The notes beneath the pieces are model-generated. The model did no database searches, was not told the origin of the DNA, and was given only the letters and a program-made list of their open reading frames with translations. A stretch of DNA of 64,000 bases from JAICMB01 sp035295125 (GTDB lineage: Bacteria; Acidobacteriota; Terriglobia; Bryobacterales; Bryobacteraceae): positions 161,856 through 225,855 of the forward strand of contig DATGJP010000112.1 in assembly GCA_035295125.1 (NCBI GenBank), given 5' to 3'. Shown here piece by piece: positions 32,779 through 41,248 of this stretch. Positions within the stretch are counted from its first letter, which is position 1. Each line of letters starts with the position of its first letter. The translations under genes and the position numbers were made by a program.

Positions 32779-33744
32779 CAGAGTTATGTCATCCTGTTGC
32801 GGAGCCGCGCCGCGAAAACGGGTGACATCTTCAAGTACTCGATCGACCATCGCGGTGGCATCGGGTTCTGTGTAACCTTGCAATGAACGAAGCAGCCCTG
32901 GTTCGCCATAAAGGTTGCCTTCCGGGTCTTGCGCCTCGGTGACGCCATCGGTGTAAAGGACGAGGCTATCCCCACGATTCAGCCGAAGACGTCGAATGGT
33001 GTAGCGGCCGCTGCAGAAGAGACCCAAAGGCAGACCGGTGGAGTCGATCCACTCAGCTCCGCCGCCATGACGCAGCAGCAATGGGCGGCAATGACCGGCA
33101 CTGCAAAGATCGAGACCCTCCGCGGTGGTCCGGGCCGCCACCAGCGTCGCGTAGTGGGTTGCGGGTGTACTGTCGCAAAACAGGCGATTCGCGCGGAAGA
33201 TAACGTCCTCGAGCGGCAGATCGAGCGACAGCAGGCTGCGGAAGATCGCGCTGAGATGCGTCATCAGCAGCGAAGCCGCGACGCCTTTGCCGGTAACATC
33301 GCCGAGCGCAAAGAACAGCGAGCGTCCCTCGCAACAGGGAATAATTTCACAATAGTCGCCGCCCACGACGCCCGCCGGTTCGTAGCGGTAGCGCGTTTCC
33401 CAATCGCTGATGGTGATGTGCTTTTCGGGAAGAAGGTTCGACTGGATCTGGGTTGCCAGTTCAAGATCCTCTTCGTGGGCCTTCATCTGCTCCGCGGTGA
33501 GGTGGTCCAGGCAGAAACGCAGCAGCGGATTTCGCGCGAGCCGATCCGCTTCGATGGGGTCGTGGCACGATTCGCACAAGCCGAAAGTTCCGTCTTCGAT
33601 TCGCTGAAGCGTGGCATCGATTTCGGCGAGAAGGCTGGTTACGTATTCCGCGGAAACTGTGCGGGTGGCAGCCTCGAGGCGAGCGCGGCGTTCGAGGATT
33701 TTGGGCCGAAGCTCGTAGATCAGGCCCCTCGCTACGGCGTTCAT
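32755..33744 (-). CDS. DksA-type zinc finger fused to SpoIIE/RsbU-type phosphatase
   Basis: 329 residues from ATG at 33744; an in-frame GTG at 33762 falls inside a hairpin. The N-terminal 100 residues match the C-terminal part of DksA/TraR: EIDATLQRIEDGTFGLCESCHDPI, then RLARNPLLRFCLDH, giving a CxxC...CxxH zinc site. From about residue 100 comes a PPM-type phosphatase: LELATQIQSNLLPEKH (the linker helix), AGVVGGDYCEIIPC, FFALGDVTGKGVAASLLMTHL, LYTDGVTEAQD and QQDDITLLMVR, with the metal-binding aspartates present. RsbU/SpoIIE enzymes dephosphorylate anti-sigma antagonists. No anti-sigma or antagonist gene is adjacent. The zinc finger may tether it to RNA polymerase; that is inference. Confidence 0.88.
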   Translation of the reverse strand: MNAVARGLIYELRPKILERRARLEAATRTVSAEYVTSLLAEIDATLQRIEDGTFGLCESCHDPIEADRLARNPLLRFCLDHLTAEQMKAHEEDLELATQIQSNLLPEKHITISDWETRYRYEPAGVVGGDYCEIIPCCEGRSLFFALGDVTGKGVAASLLMTHLSAIFRSLLSLDLPLEDVIFRANRLFCDSTPATHYATLVAARTTAEGLDLCSAGHCRPLLLRHGGGAEWIDSTGLPLGLFCSGRYTIRRLRLNRGDSLVLYTDGVTEAQDPEGNLYGEPGLLRSLQGYTEPDATAMVDRVLEDVTRFRGAAPQQDDITLLMVRRRT

Positions 33745-33751
33745 TGAGTTC

Positions 33752-33774
33752 AAAAACCGCACGCTAAAGCGTGC
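33752..33774 (-). terminator. Intrinsic terminator on the minus strand
   Basis: Read on the minus strand, GCACGC-TTTA-GCGTGC (33774-33759) is a perfect 6-bp stem followed by GGTTTTT at 33758-33752. It lies 7 bases after the stop of the outer-membrane protein gene, so it should end that transcript. Its T-run falls at the very beginning of the following phosphatase frame. Confidence 0.6.
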
Positions 33775-33780
33775 ATTCCC

Positions 33781-34665
33781 CTACTGCCCAGGATACCAGC
33801 AGAATCCAACGAAGGCGCCCGGAAGGGTGTAGGTGATGTACTCTTCCTTGGTCGGTGAGGTTTTGATGTGAAAGGCCTTGCCGCCCAAACGGAATTCGAA
33901 CCGGCCACTTTTGTAGGCAAGATAGGATTCCGCGTCCCAGATGGTCCCATGATGGGGAATGAGGAAACCGGATGCCCGCGTCTCCCAGCGCAGATGCTTA
34001 GAGAGAAGACGCTCAGGAGCCAAACCGAAAGTCGGATAAATCAGCGAGTTCGAGCCTGAGGCGGTGGTCACGAGAGGATTGCCCGAACTGTCAACAGTGG
34101 GCTTCAACGGCGCATTGAAGTTGGACGAAATAGTGGTGTATTGAGCCTCAAACAGCAACTTTACGCGCCAGTTGTGACCGGCTGGGGGATACGGCCACGT
34201 AAGGTAGTCCCAGGAGATCTTCGCATTCTGCAGCGTGGACCGGACATTGAGGTAGTCGCCGGTACTGTAATCGGTGCCGAAAAAACTCAGGTTGCTGCCC
34301 GCGTTGACGTTGCCATGACCCTGAGTCCGGAAATACGAAATACGGACATTGCCATATTGGCCGCCCGGCAGCGTCACAACAACATACGGAGTGGGCTGAT
34401 TCTTCCCGGGGAAGTCGAGATTCGAAGGATTGTCCAGTGTCGAGCCGTGCCCGGTCTTCATATCCGGGTGGGAAGGATTGTACCAGCCTCCCAACATCAC
34501 CGAAGTGAGGCCGTCGCCGCTCTCCGGCTCGTCACTCGTTTGCCCGGTCTGCGCCGCGGGCGCCTGTTTGGGAGGCTCCGATTGTTGTTGCTGTTGTTGT
34601 CCAAAAACCTCCGTTCCGCCAAAAGCGCACACTACAAGCGCACAGACAGAGAACCAGTAACGCAT
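33781..34665 (-). CDS. Outer-membrane beta-barrel-like protein, hypothetical
   Basis: 294 residues. ATG at 34665 is chosen because AGGTGG lies just upstream and the product begins with a signal peptide (MRYWFSVCALVVCAFGGTEVFG); the frame runs further upstream without these features. A glutamine run follows (QQQQQQ) and a disordered linker, then beta-rich sequence with alternating aromatic strands such as YVVVTLPGGQYGNVRISYF and KISWDYLTWPYP, ending GAFVGFCWYPGQ. The mature part looks like a small outer-membrane barrel of unknown role. TAATAT at 34688-34683 on this strand could be its -10 box. Confidence 0.6.
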   Translation of the reverse strand: MRYWFSVCALVVCAFGGTEVFGQQQQQQSEPPKQAPAAQTGQTSDEPESGDGLTSVMLGGWYNPSHPDMKTGHGSTLDNPSNLDFPGKNQPTPYVVVTLPGGQYGNVRISYFRTQGHGNVNAGSNLSFFGTDYSTGDYLNVRSTLQNAKISWDYLTWPYPPAGHNWRVKLLFEAQYTTISSNFNAPLKPTVDSSGNPLVTTASGSNSLIYPTFGLAPERLLSKHLRWETRASGFLIPHHGTIWDAESYLAYKSGRFEFRLGGKAFHIKTSPTKEEYITYTLPGAFVGFCWYPGQ

Positions 34666-34816
34666 TTCCCACCTTTCTCGGTATATTAGAACTGCATTGC
34701 TTCTCAGAACCCAAAAGTTCCCGGCAAGTTGTTGTCCAGAAACGTGCACATGCATGGCGTCAGCGGTCCGCGAGCCGCGATCTTTGAAACAATGTACTTA
34801 GCGTACGGCTAACACT

Positions 34817-36358
34817 TTGAGCGATCCCAAAACGTCACGCGCGATCGTGGGCGCCGGCCTGCTGATCGCGTGCATCGCGGCTGCGAAGCTGCTCGTCCAC
34901 CTCTACGCTGGACGCCACTATGGATATTTTGTTGATGAGCTGTACTATCTCGCCTGCGGGCAGCACCTCGCCTGGGGGTACGTTGATCAGCCGCCGCTAA
35001 TTGCATTTATCGCGAGATTTGAACGCGCTGTTTTTGGCGATTCATTGTCCGCAATCCGCCTGCTGCCCGCTTTGTCGGGAGCCGCGAAGGTGATTGTCAC
35101 GGCGCTGTTGGCGCGTGAACTCGGCGCCGGTCGATTCGGCCAGGCGCTCGCGGCGCTCACGCTCCTCGTCGCACCAGGCTTCCTCGCGCTGGACCATTTC
35201 CTGTCGATGAATGCGTTCGAGCCACTGTTTTGGATGGGCTGCGCTTACGTCGTGATCCGGATCATCAAGACCGGGAACACGAGACTCTGGCTGTGGTTCG
35301 GCCTTTGGGCGGGGCTCGGGCTCGAGAACAAGCACTCCATGCTGATCTTCGGATTCGGTATCATCGCCGGGTTACTCCTGACCCCGGAGCGCCGCATTTT
35401 GTGGAATCGTTGGTTCTGGATCGCGGGCGCTCTCGCCTTTCAATTGTTTCTTCCAAACCTTGTCTGGAATATTCAGCACCATTTCCCGTTTCTGGAGTTG
35501 CAGGAGAATATCCGCCGCAGCGGCCGCAATGTGGACCTGTCGCTGGTGTCGTTTTTCGGCGAGCAAGCGCTAACCATGTTGCCGCTCAGTTTGCCTGTTT
35601 GGCTCGCGGGGTTGTGGTTTTTCTTTGGGTCGCGGCAGGGAAAGACATTCCGTGCGCTCGGGTGGTCCTGGGTTATGGCGCTTGTTCTGATACTCGCCCT
35701 CAATCCGCGCGTCTATTATTTGTGGCCGGCTTTTCCGTTGCTCTTCGCAGGCGGTGCGGTGAGCTGCGAATCATGGCTCGCAAGTCCACGCTTGCGCTGG
35801 GTGAAAGCGGTGTATCCGGTGCTGTTGGTTGTGATGGGAGCCATGCTCGCGCCTATCGTGATTCCGGTGCTTTCGCCGGAAAACTATATCCGCTATTCGG
35901 CTGCCATGCACCTGCAGCAGCCGCGTGTCGAGAATCACAAGCTGGGGCCGTTGCCGCAACTGTTCGCCGATCAGTTCGGGTGGGAAGAGATGACGGCAAC
36001 CGTTGCGCGTTTCTACAACACCCTGCCTCAGGACGTGCGCGCCAAAACCGCCATCTTCGGACAGAACTATGGACAGGCCGGCGCTATCGATTTCTTCGGC
36101 CCAAAGTACGGTCTGCCCCCAGCGATCAGCGGCCATCAGAATTACTTCCTGTGGGGACCGCGCGGTTACACCGGCGAGAGCATCATCGTGATGGAGGGAA
36201 AACGAAGCGATCTCGAGGCGAACTGCGCGACGGTCGACGTTGTCGGTCACGTATATCATCCCTACTCGATGCCCTACGAACACTTCGATGTGTACTACTG
36301 CCGCGGGTTAAAGATGCCGCTCGCGCAGCTTTGGCCGAGCGTCAAGAATTGGGACTAA
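34817..36358 (+). CDS. GT39-family (PMT/ArnT-like) membrane glycosyltransferase
   Basis: 513 residues from TTG at 34817. The N-terminal half has many membrane helices; YFVDELYYLACGQHLAWGYVD near residue 37 carries the DE motif of PMT-type enzymes in the first external loop, followed by QPPLIAF. These enzymes transfer a sugar from a polyprenyl-phosphate donor to protein or lipid A on the outer face of the inner membrane. The C-terminal 130 residues form a soluble part with AIFGQNYGQAGAIDFFGPKYGLP. The acceptor cannot be told. The start is weakly supported: no ribosome-binding site is obvious, and GTG at 34847 is also possible. Confidence 0.85.
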   Translation: MSDPKTSRAIVGAGLLIACIAAAKLLVHLYAGRHYGYFVDELYYLACGQHLAWGYVDQPPLIAFIARFERAVFGDSLSAIRLLPALSGAAKVIVTALLARELGAGRFGQALAALTLLVAPGFLALDHFLSMNAFEPLFWMGCAYVVIRIIKTGNTRLWLWFGLWAGLGLENKHSMLIFGFGIIAGLLLTPERRILWNRWFWIAGALAFQLFLPNLVWNIQHHFPFLELQENIRRSGRNVDLSLVSFFGEQALTMLPLSLPVWLAGLWFFFGSRQGKTFRALGWSWVMALVLILALNPRVYYLWPAFPLLFAGGAVSCESWLASPRLRWVKAVYPVLLVVMGAMLAPIVIPVLSPENYIRYSAAMHLQQPRVENHKLGPLPQLFADQFGWEEMTATVARFYNTLPQDVRAKTAIFGQNYGQAGAIDFFGPKYGLPPAISGHQNYFLWGPRGYTGESIIVMEGKRSDLEANCATVDVVGHVYHPYSMPYEHFDVYYCRGLKMPLAQLWPSVKNWD

Positions 36359-36398
36359 TCCCGCAACCCCGCAATCATAATCGTGTTCTCAAAAGGCT

Positions 36399-38135
36399 GT
36401 GACAAAACTGCTATCGCTCATTCTCGTTGGTTGTTCGTTTGGCTTCGCTCAAAGCTGGCCGCAGTGGGGCCAGAATCCGCAGCACTCGGGACAGGTGTCG
36501 GTAGTGGGACAACGCGCGGGCGAACAGCTTGCGGAAATCACATACGACCCACTCGTTCCCAAGGAGCAGGCCGACGACGGTGGTGAACTGCTGGCGCATT
36601 ACCAGGCGCCACTCACCGACGGCAACGACCTCTTCATGGAGTTCAAGGCGGGGACCTGGGTGGCCTGCAATTCCGGTGCTTCCCCTTGCGGCGCCGACGC
36701 TTGGAATTCCGAGATCTGGGGTGAGAAACGTTACCAGTGGCAGCACGGGAAGCTGGTTGAGCAGTGGAGTTTCCAAAGTGATTGGAAACCGGAGCCCTCG
36801 GCCGGCGGATTAGGTGGCTGGGAGCCTGTATTTCACGCGGCGCTTGCCGGCAACTACGTTTATGTTCCGGGCGCCGCGGGCAGTGTGTATAAACTGAACC
36901 GCGGCGATGGCTCGGTCGCGCAACACGTGCAGCCGTTTAGCGGGTCGGGTGGAGCGGCAAACAACGTTTTCGTAGCTGGTCCCCTGGTAGCCGATTCGGC
37001 TGGGAACATCTACTACAATGCGATTGGTCTTAATCTCAATGGTTCACCCTGGAGCACCGATGTGGCCGGCGCCTGGCTGGTGAAGGTCACACCCAACGAC
37101 CATTCGACGATGGCCACTTTCACGGCCTTGACCGCGGGTGCGCCCGGCGCGGGCTCGGGGTGTCTTGGCACGTTCAGCTCCAGCCAACTTCCCTGGCCGC
37201 CATCACCCGATGCGGTGCCTCCTTCCGGACCCTGCGGATCGCAGCGTCCGGGAATCAATATTGCGCCTGCCATTGGACAGGACGGAACGATCTATACCAT
37301 CAGCCGGGCCCATTTCTCGTCGCGATATGCCTACTTGATTGCCGCGAACCCGGATCTCTCGCCGAAATGGAGCGCATCGCTGCGCGATCGCTTGAACGAC
37401 GGTTGTGGGAGTTCGATCCTGCCGGCGAATGGCCAACCGGGAGGGTGTCGCAACGGTGCGCGCGCGGGAGTCGAACCCTCGACGAACCAGTTGCCGGCCG
37501 GCCAGGTCATCGATCAAAGTTCATCATCGCCGGTGGTAGCTCCGGACGGCAGCATCCTTTACGGCTCCTATACCGATTACAACTACCAGCGTGGGCACTT
37601 GTTTCACTTCAGTCCGTCGGGTACGTTTCTCAATGCCTTCGATTTTGGTTGGGATGTGACGCCCGCGGTTTACGCTCATGATGGAACTTATTCCGTGATC
37701 GTCAAGGACAATCATTACGACACGGGTTCCTATTGCTTCGTGGTGCAGTTCTGCCCCACCGCGCCGGAAGGTCCGTATTACATCACGCAGCTTTCGTCCG
37801 ATCTGGCGCCGGAGTGGAAGTTCCAAAGCACGAATAATCTGTCGTGTTCCTCAAATTCGAACGGCACGGTGAGTTGTGTTTCGGATCATCCTGGCGGGTT
37901 TGAGTGGTGCATCAACGCTCCTGCCGTGGATAGTGCCGGCAAGGTCTACGCCAACAGCGAGGATGGGCACCTGTACGTGATCACGCAAGGCGGGGCTTTG
38001 GAGAGTTCGCTGTTTTTGAATCTCGCGATCGGCGCGGCGTATACCCCGCTTTCGCTCGGTCCGGATGGAAAGATCTATACGCAGAACGACGGGAAGTTGT
38101 TTGTGGTGGGCAAGCCTGACGTCAGGAAGCGTTAA
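36399..38135 (+). CDS. Secreted PQQ-like beta-propeller protein
   Basis: 578 residues from GTG at 36399, two bases after AAAAGG. Signal peptide MTKLLSLILVGCSFGFAQ is followed by WPQWGQNPQHSGQ, the typical opening of PQQ-like/BamB-type propellers. Repeating blade elements recur: YVYVPGAAGSVYKLNRGDG, AGNIYYNAIGLNLNG, GTIYTISRAHFSSRYAYLIAA, GKVYANSEDGHLYVI and GKIYTQNDGKLFVVG. Unusual cysteines occur through the middle, possibly disulfides, fitting a secreted protein. No catalytic residues for a quinoprotein dehydrogenase are identified. A binding or scaffold role is plausible. Confidence 0.72.
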   Translation: MTKLLSLILVGCSFGFAQSWPQWGQNPQHSGQVSVVGQRAGEQLAEITYDPLVPKEQADDGGELLAHYQAPLTDGNDLFMEFKAGTWVACNSGASPCGADAWNSEIWGEKRYQWQHGKLVEQWSFQSDWKPEPSAGGLGGWEPVFHAALAGNYVYVPGAAGSVYKLNRGDGSVAQHVQPFSGSGGAANNVFVAGPLVADSAGNIYYNAIGLNLNGSPWSTDVAGAWLVKVTPNDHSTMATFTALTAGAPGAGSGCLGTFSSSQLPWPPSPDAVPPSGPCGSQRPGINIAPAIGQDGTIYTISRAHFSSRYAYLIAANPDLSPKWSASLRDRLNDGCGSSILPANGQPGGCRNGARAGVEPSTNQLPAGQVIDQSSSSPVVAPDGSILYGSYTDYNYQRGHLFHFSPSGTFLNAFDFGWDVTPAVYAHDGTYSVIVKDNHYDTGSYCFVVQFCPTAPEGPYYITQLSSDLAPEWKFQSTNNLSCSSNSNGTVSCVSDHPGGFEWCINAPAVDSAGKVYANSEDGHLYVITQGGALESSLFLNLAIGAAYTPLSLGPDGKIYTQNDGKLFVVGKPDVRKR

Positions 38136-38174
38136 TTCGCCTGCCTGCTGGCTCGCCTGCCGTAACATAAAAAC

Positions 38175-38465
38175 ATGCAGAAGCTTTCGGAGTCTGAGTT
38201 GAAAGCCGCCCTCGAGGCGATGCCGGAGTGGCGCATCGAGGACGGCAAGCTGCATCGCGAGTATAAGTTCCCCGACTTCATTCACGCCTTCGGGTTCATG
38301 TCGACCGCAGCTCTCGGGATTGAAAAGATGAACCATCATCCGGAATGGTTCAACGTCTACAATCGGGTCACGGTGGATCTCACAACACACGACGCACAGG
38401 GGATCACGTCCAAAGACATCGATCTGGCCAAACTGCTGGACGAGACCGCGAAAAAGCTGCAATGA
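38175..38465 (+). CDS. phhB: 4a-hydroxytetrahydrobiopterin dehydratase (pterin-4a-carbinolamine dehydratase)
   Basis: 96 residues. The family motif [E/D]Kx(3)H[H/N]P is present as EKMNHHPEWFNVYNRV, with catalytic His residues, and the C-terminus VDLTTHDAQGITSKDIDLAKLL is standard. It dehydrates the carbinolamine formed by aromatic amino-acid hydroxylases, recycling the pterin cofactor. No phenylalanine hydroxylase gene is nearby, as is often the case in bacteria with stand-alone copies. It overlaps the start of the following fusion gene by four bases (ATGA), so the pair is translationally coupled for no obvious metabolic reason. Confidence 0.93.
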   Translation: MQKLSESELKAALEAMPEWRIEDGKLHREYKFPDFIHAFGFMSTAALGIEKMNHHPEWFNVYNRVTVDLTTHDAQGITSKDIDLAKLLDETAKKLQ

Positions 38466-40789
38466 GAATCGCGATTCTGCTCTTGTGCGCCGCCTCGCTT
38501 GCCGCACAGGAGTCCTTCCCGGCGGGTCCCGCGCTGGACTCGCAGATTGAGCAGGCGATTCACGATGGGCTCATACCCGGCGCAGTTCTGCTGATCGGGC
38601 ATGACGGCAAAACCTTATATCGCAAAGCGTACGGATCACGAGCGTTGATCCCGAAGCGCGAAGCGATGACCGTCGACACCATTTTCGACGCGGCGTCGCT
38701 CACCAAGGTCATTGCAACGACTTCGTGCCTGATGAAGCTCTTCGAGGAAGGCAAGATCCGCCTCAACGATCCTGTCACGAAGTATCTTCCGGAGTTTCAG
38801 GGTGGCAAGAGCGACATCACAGTACGCAACCTGATGACGCATTTTTCAGGACTGCGGCCGGATTTGGATCTTAAGCCCGCCTGGAGCGGCTACGAAACGG
38901 GAATCCACCGCGCGCTGATCGACCCGCCTGCCGGACCTCCGGGAGCACGGTTTGTCTACAGCGACATCAACTTCATTCTTCTGGGCGAAATTGTCCACCG
39001 GCTCAGCGGCAGGATGCTCAACATTTTTGCTCAAGACGAGGTGTTCACGCCACTGGGCATGAAGGATACTCGCTTTCTTCCTGCCGCCAACGAGATTTCC
39101 CGAATCGCGCCCACGGAAATCGACCCAGCCACCGGACAGGTGTTGCGCGGCGTGGTTCACGATGATACTTCGCGGTACATGGGCGGCGTGGCCGGCCATG
39201 CGGGCCTGTTCACCACAGCCGACGATCTTGCGAAGTTTGCCCAGATGATGCTGGATCTCGGAGAAGCCGATGGCAAACGATTGTTCAGCCCGCTCACGAT
39301 TCGCGAATTCACGAGCCCGCAATCGCCGGCCGATCAACCCATTCTGCGGGGGCTCGGATGGGACATCGATTCACCGTTCTCGAGCAACCGAGGTGAGTTG
39401 TTCCCGATCGGTTCCTTTGGGCATACGGGCTTCACCGGTACATCGGTGTGGATCGATCCCCTGACGAAGAGCTACGTCATTCTCTTGACCAACGTCGTGC
39501 ATCCGCATCGCGGCAAATCCCTGACGTCGTTCCGCAACCGTGTCGCGACGACGACCGCCGCTGCCTTGGGAATCGACGTGCCGGGCGTGCTCCTGACAGG
39601 CTACAACGACACCATCACCGGAGCCGGCATTCATCGAGTGGTCGCGCGAAATGCACACACTTTGACGGGACTGGATGTATTGGTACAGGAGCACTTCGCT
39701 CCATTGCGTGGAAAACGAATCGGTTTGATCACAAATCATACCGGGTTGAGCCGCGATGGAAAGCGCAACATCGACCTGATGGTCGCCGGCGGTGTTCCGA
39801 TCAAGTCGCTTTTTTCACCGGAGCACGGGATTGGGGGAGCCGAGGATCAGGAGAATGTTGGAAATTCAACGGATGCCGCGACAGGACTGCCCGTCATCAG
39901 CCTATATGAAGGGCCGCGGCGGCGCATAACTCCTGAAATGCTGACTGGGCTCGACGCGCTGGTGTTCGACATTCAGGACGTAGGTGCGCGCTTTTACACC
40001 TATTCCTGCGCGCTGCTCTACAGCATGGAAGAAGCCGGGAAAAAACACGTGCCGTTTTACGTCCTCGACCGGCCAAATCCCATCACTGGTGTTCACGTCG
40101 AAGGCCCGGTGTTGGACAAAGACCTGGAATCGTACGTGGGCTGCTACGAAATGCCGCTTCGCCACGGACTCACCTTTGGGGAACTGGCAGCAATGGTGAA
40201 TGGCGAGGAGAAACTGGGCGCCGATCTTCACGTGATTGAGATGAAAGACTGGCAGCGCGGCGACTGGTTCGATACCACGGATCTCGAGTGGGTCGATCCA
40301 TCGCCGAATATGCGCAGTCTAAACGCGGCTCTGCTATATCCCGGGGTCGCGATGCTCGAAGCGTTGAAGAATTATTCGGTAGGCAGGGGAACCGATTCTC
40401 CATTTGAGCAGATCGGCGCCGATTGGATCGACGGCGAACAACTCGCCGCATTCCTAAACGGCCGCTATATTCCGGGTGTGCGGGCCTACGCGACAAGATT
40501 CCGGCCGACGGCTTCGAATTTCAAGGGCCAGATGATTCCGGGCGTTCGCTTCGTCATCACGGACCGCAACGCTTTGGACAGCACTCGACTTGGCGTGGAG
40601 CTCGGATATGCCCTCGAGAAACTGTACCCGCGCAAGATCAACTGGGATACCGTTCGTTTTCTCATCGGAAATCATGCCGTCGTGGAGGCAGGAAAACAGG
40701 CGACGGATGCGAGGACAGTCGTGCAATCGATGGAAGATTCGGTGCGGGATTTTACGGAGCGGCGCGAGAAGTATCTTCTCTACAAATAA
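38462..40789 (+). CDS. Beta-lactamase-fold amidase-like domain fused to NamZ/DUF1343 exo-N-acetylmuramidase
   Basis: 775 residues from ATG at 38462, signal peptide MRIAILLLCAASLAAQ. Residues about 20-380 are a serine beta-lactamase/penicillin-binding fold: FDAASLTKVIA (SxxK, Ser near 77), FVYSDINF (YxN, near 165) and FGHTGFTG in place of KTG near 320. Residues about 403-775 are DUF1343: LRGKRIGLITNHTGL, FSPEHGIGG, DALVFDIQDVGARFYTY, YVLDRPNPITG and WVDPSPNMRSL. DUF1343 includes NamZ, which removes non-reducing N-acetylmuramic acid from cell-wall fragments. In Bacillus subtilis the separate genes amiE (beta-lactamase fold) and namZ lie in one operon, so the fusion suggests a combined muropeptide degradation enzyme, acting outside the cytoplasm. 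Confidence 0.87.
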   Translation: MRIAILLLCAASLAAQESFPAGPALDSQIEQAIHDGLIPGAVLLIGHDGKTLYRKAYGSRALIPKREAMTVDTIFDAASLTKVIATTSCLMKLFEEGKIRLNDPVTKYLPEFQGGKSDITVRNLMTHFSGLRPDLDLKPAWSGYETGIHRALIDPPAGPPGARFVYSDINFILLGEIVHRLSGRMLNIFAQDEVFTPLGMKDTRFLPAANEISRIAPTEIDPATGQVLRGVVHDDTSRYMGGVAGHAGLFTTADDLAKFAQMMLDLGEADGKRLFSPLTIREFTSPQSPADQPILRGLGWDIDSPFSSNRGELFPIGSFGHTGFTGTSVWIDPLTKSYVILLTNVVHPHRGKSLTSFRNRVATTTAAALGIDVPGVLLTGYNDTITGAGIHRVVARNAHTLTGLDVLVQEHFAPLRGKRIGLITNHTGLSRDGKRNIDLMVAGGVPIKSLFSPEHGIGGAEDQENVGNSTDAATGLPVISLYEGPRRRITPEMLTGLDALVFDIQDVGARFYTYSCALLYSMEEAGKKHVPFYVLDRPNPITGVHVEGPVLDKDLESYVGCYEMPLRHGLTFGELAAMVNGEEKLGADLHVIEMKDWQRGDWFDTTDLEWVDPSPNMRSLNAALLYPGVAMLEALKNYSVGRGTDSPFEQIGADWIDGEQLAAFLNGRYIPGVRAYATRFRPTASNFKGQMIPGVRFVITDRNALDSTRLGVELGYALEKLYPRKINWDTVRFLIGNHAVVEAGKQATDARTVVQSMEDSVRDFTERREKYLLYK

Positions 40790-40797
40790 AGGGTACC

Positions 40798-40830
40798 GGC
40801 AGGCGGAGGTGGATTAGGCTTTCGCCTGCC
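40798..40830. terminator. Repeat-derived hairpin between convergent genes
   Basis: GGCAGGCG (40798-40805) and CGCCTGCC (40823-40830) form a perfect 8-bp stem with a 17-base loop between the amidase fusion gene and the convergent AT-hook gene. It belongs to the same core type as the dispersed repeats and could terminate both transcripts. Confidence 0.5.
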
Positions 40831-40858
40831 CGTCCTTGATTCATAACATCAACCAGAG

Positions 40859-41080
40859 CTAAGCAGAAGCTGCCACTTTGCTTGCCGAAGCCTTTTGCTC
40901 GGACTTCGGCTTGTTCTTACTTCCGGGTGGCCGGCCACGACGCTTTATTTCCGTCATCCACGCAGGCGGACGGCCACGACGCTTGCCGCGTCCCCGTGCC
41001 AGCCGTTCAAGCGTCATGATCGCCTCTTCAATTTGCTCACGCTCCTGGCGTAGATCGGTGAGCATCTTTACTACGTCCAT
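40859..41080 (-). CDS. AT-hook mini-protein
   Basis: 73 residues with a good ribosome-binding site (GGGAGAAGAGA before ATG at 41080). The N-terminal 25 residues are a helix with heptad-like spacing (MLTDLRQEREQIEEAIMTLERLA), followed by two AT-hooks, GKRRGRPPAWM and IKRRGRPPGSKNK, and an alanine/lysine tail. AT-hooks bind the minor groove of AT-rich DNA. The helix probably dimerises the protein, so this may be a nucleoid-associated or silencing protein in a GC-rich genome. It ends 29 bases from the hairpin at 40830 and is transcribed alone. Confidence 0.72.
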   Translation of the reverse strand: MDVVKMLTDLRQEREQIEEAIMTLERLARGRGKRRGRPPAWMTEIKRRGRPPGSKNKPKSEQKASASKVAASA

Positions 41081-41207
41081 CGTTCTCTTCTCCCAAAGGC
41101 AATTTTGCGATCACGCCTTTCGTTCCGAAAAGCGAACAGAGAGCCATACGACACACTGGTTCTGATATTGTAGTTGTACTCTATTTCTCCTGTGATTTCA
41201 ATAGCGC

Positions 41208-41223
41208 GTTCCGAAAACGGAAC
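41208..41223. terminator. Small hairpin at the 3' end of the transporter operon
   Basis: GTTCCG-AAAA-CGGAAC is a perfect 6-bp stem 25 bases past the stop of the amino-acid permease gene. A diverged relative, GTTCCGAAAAGCGAAC, occurs at 41122-41137. No T-run follows on the minus strand; its role is uncertain. Confidence 0.35.
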
Positions 41224-41248
41224 AAAAGTCGTCGTTGGCGAGACGCTT

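Noticed and set aside
37456..37485. Stretch on the minus strand resembling the T-arm and 3' acceptor end of a tRNA (GGGTTCGACTCCCGC)
   Set aside because: One T-stem pair mismatches, and no matching 5' acceptor strand or D-arm exists at the expected distance. It lies inside the well-supported PQQ-like protein frame.
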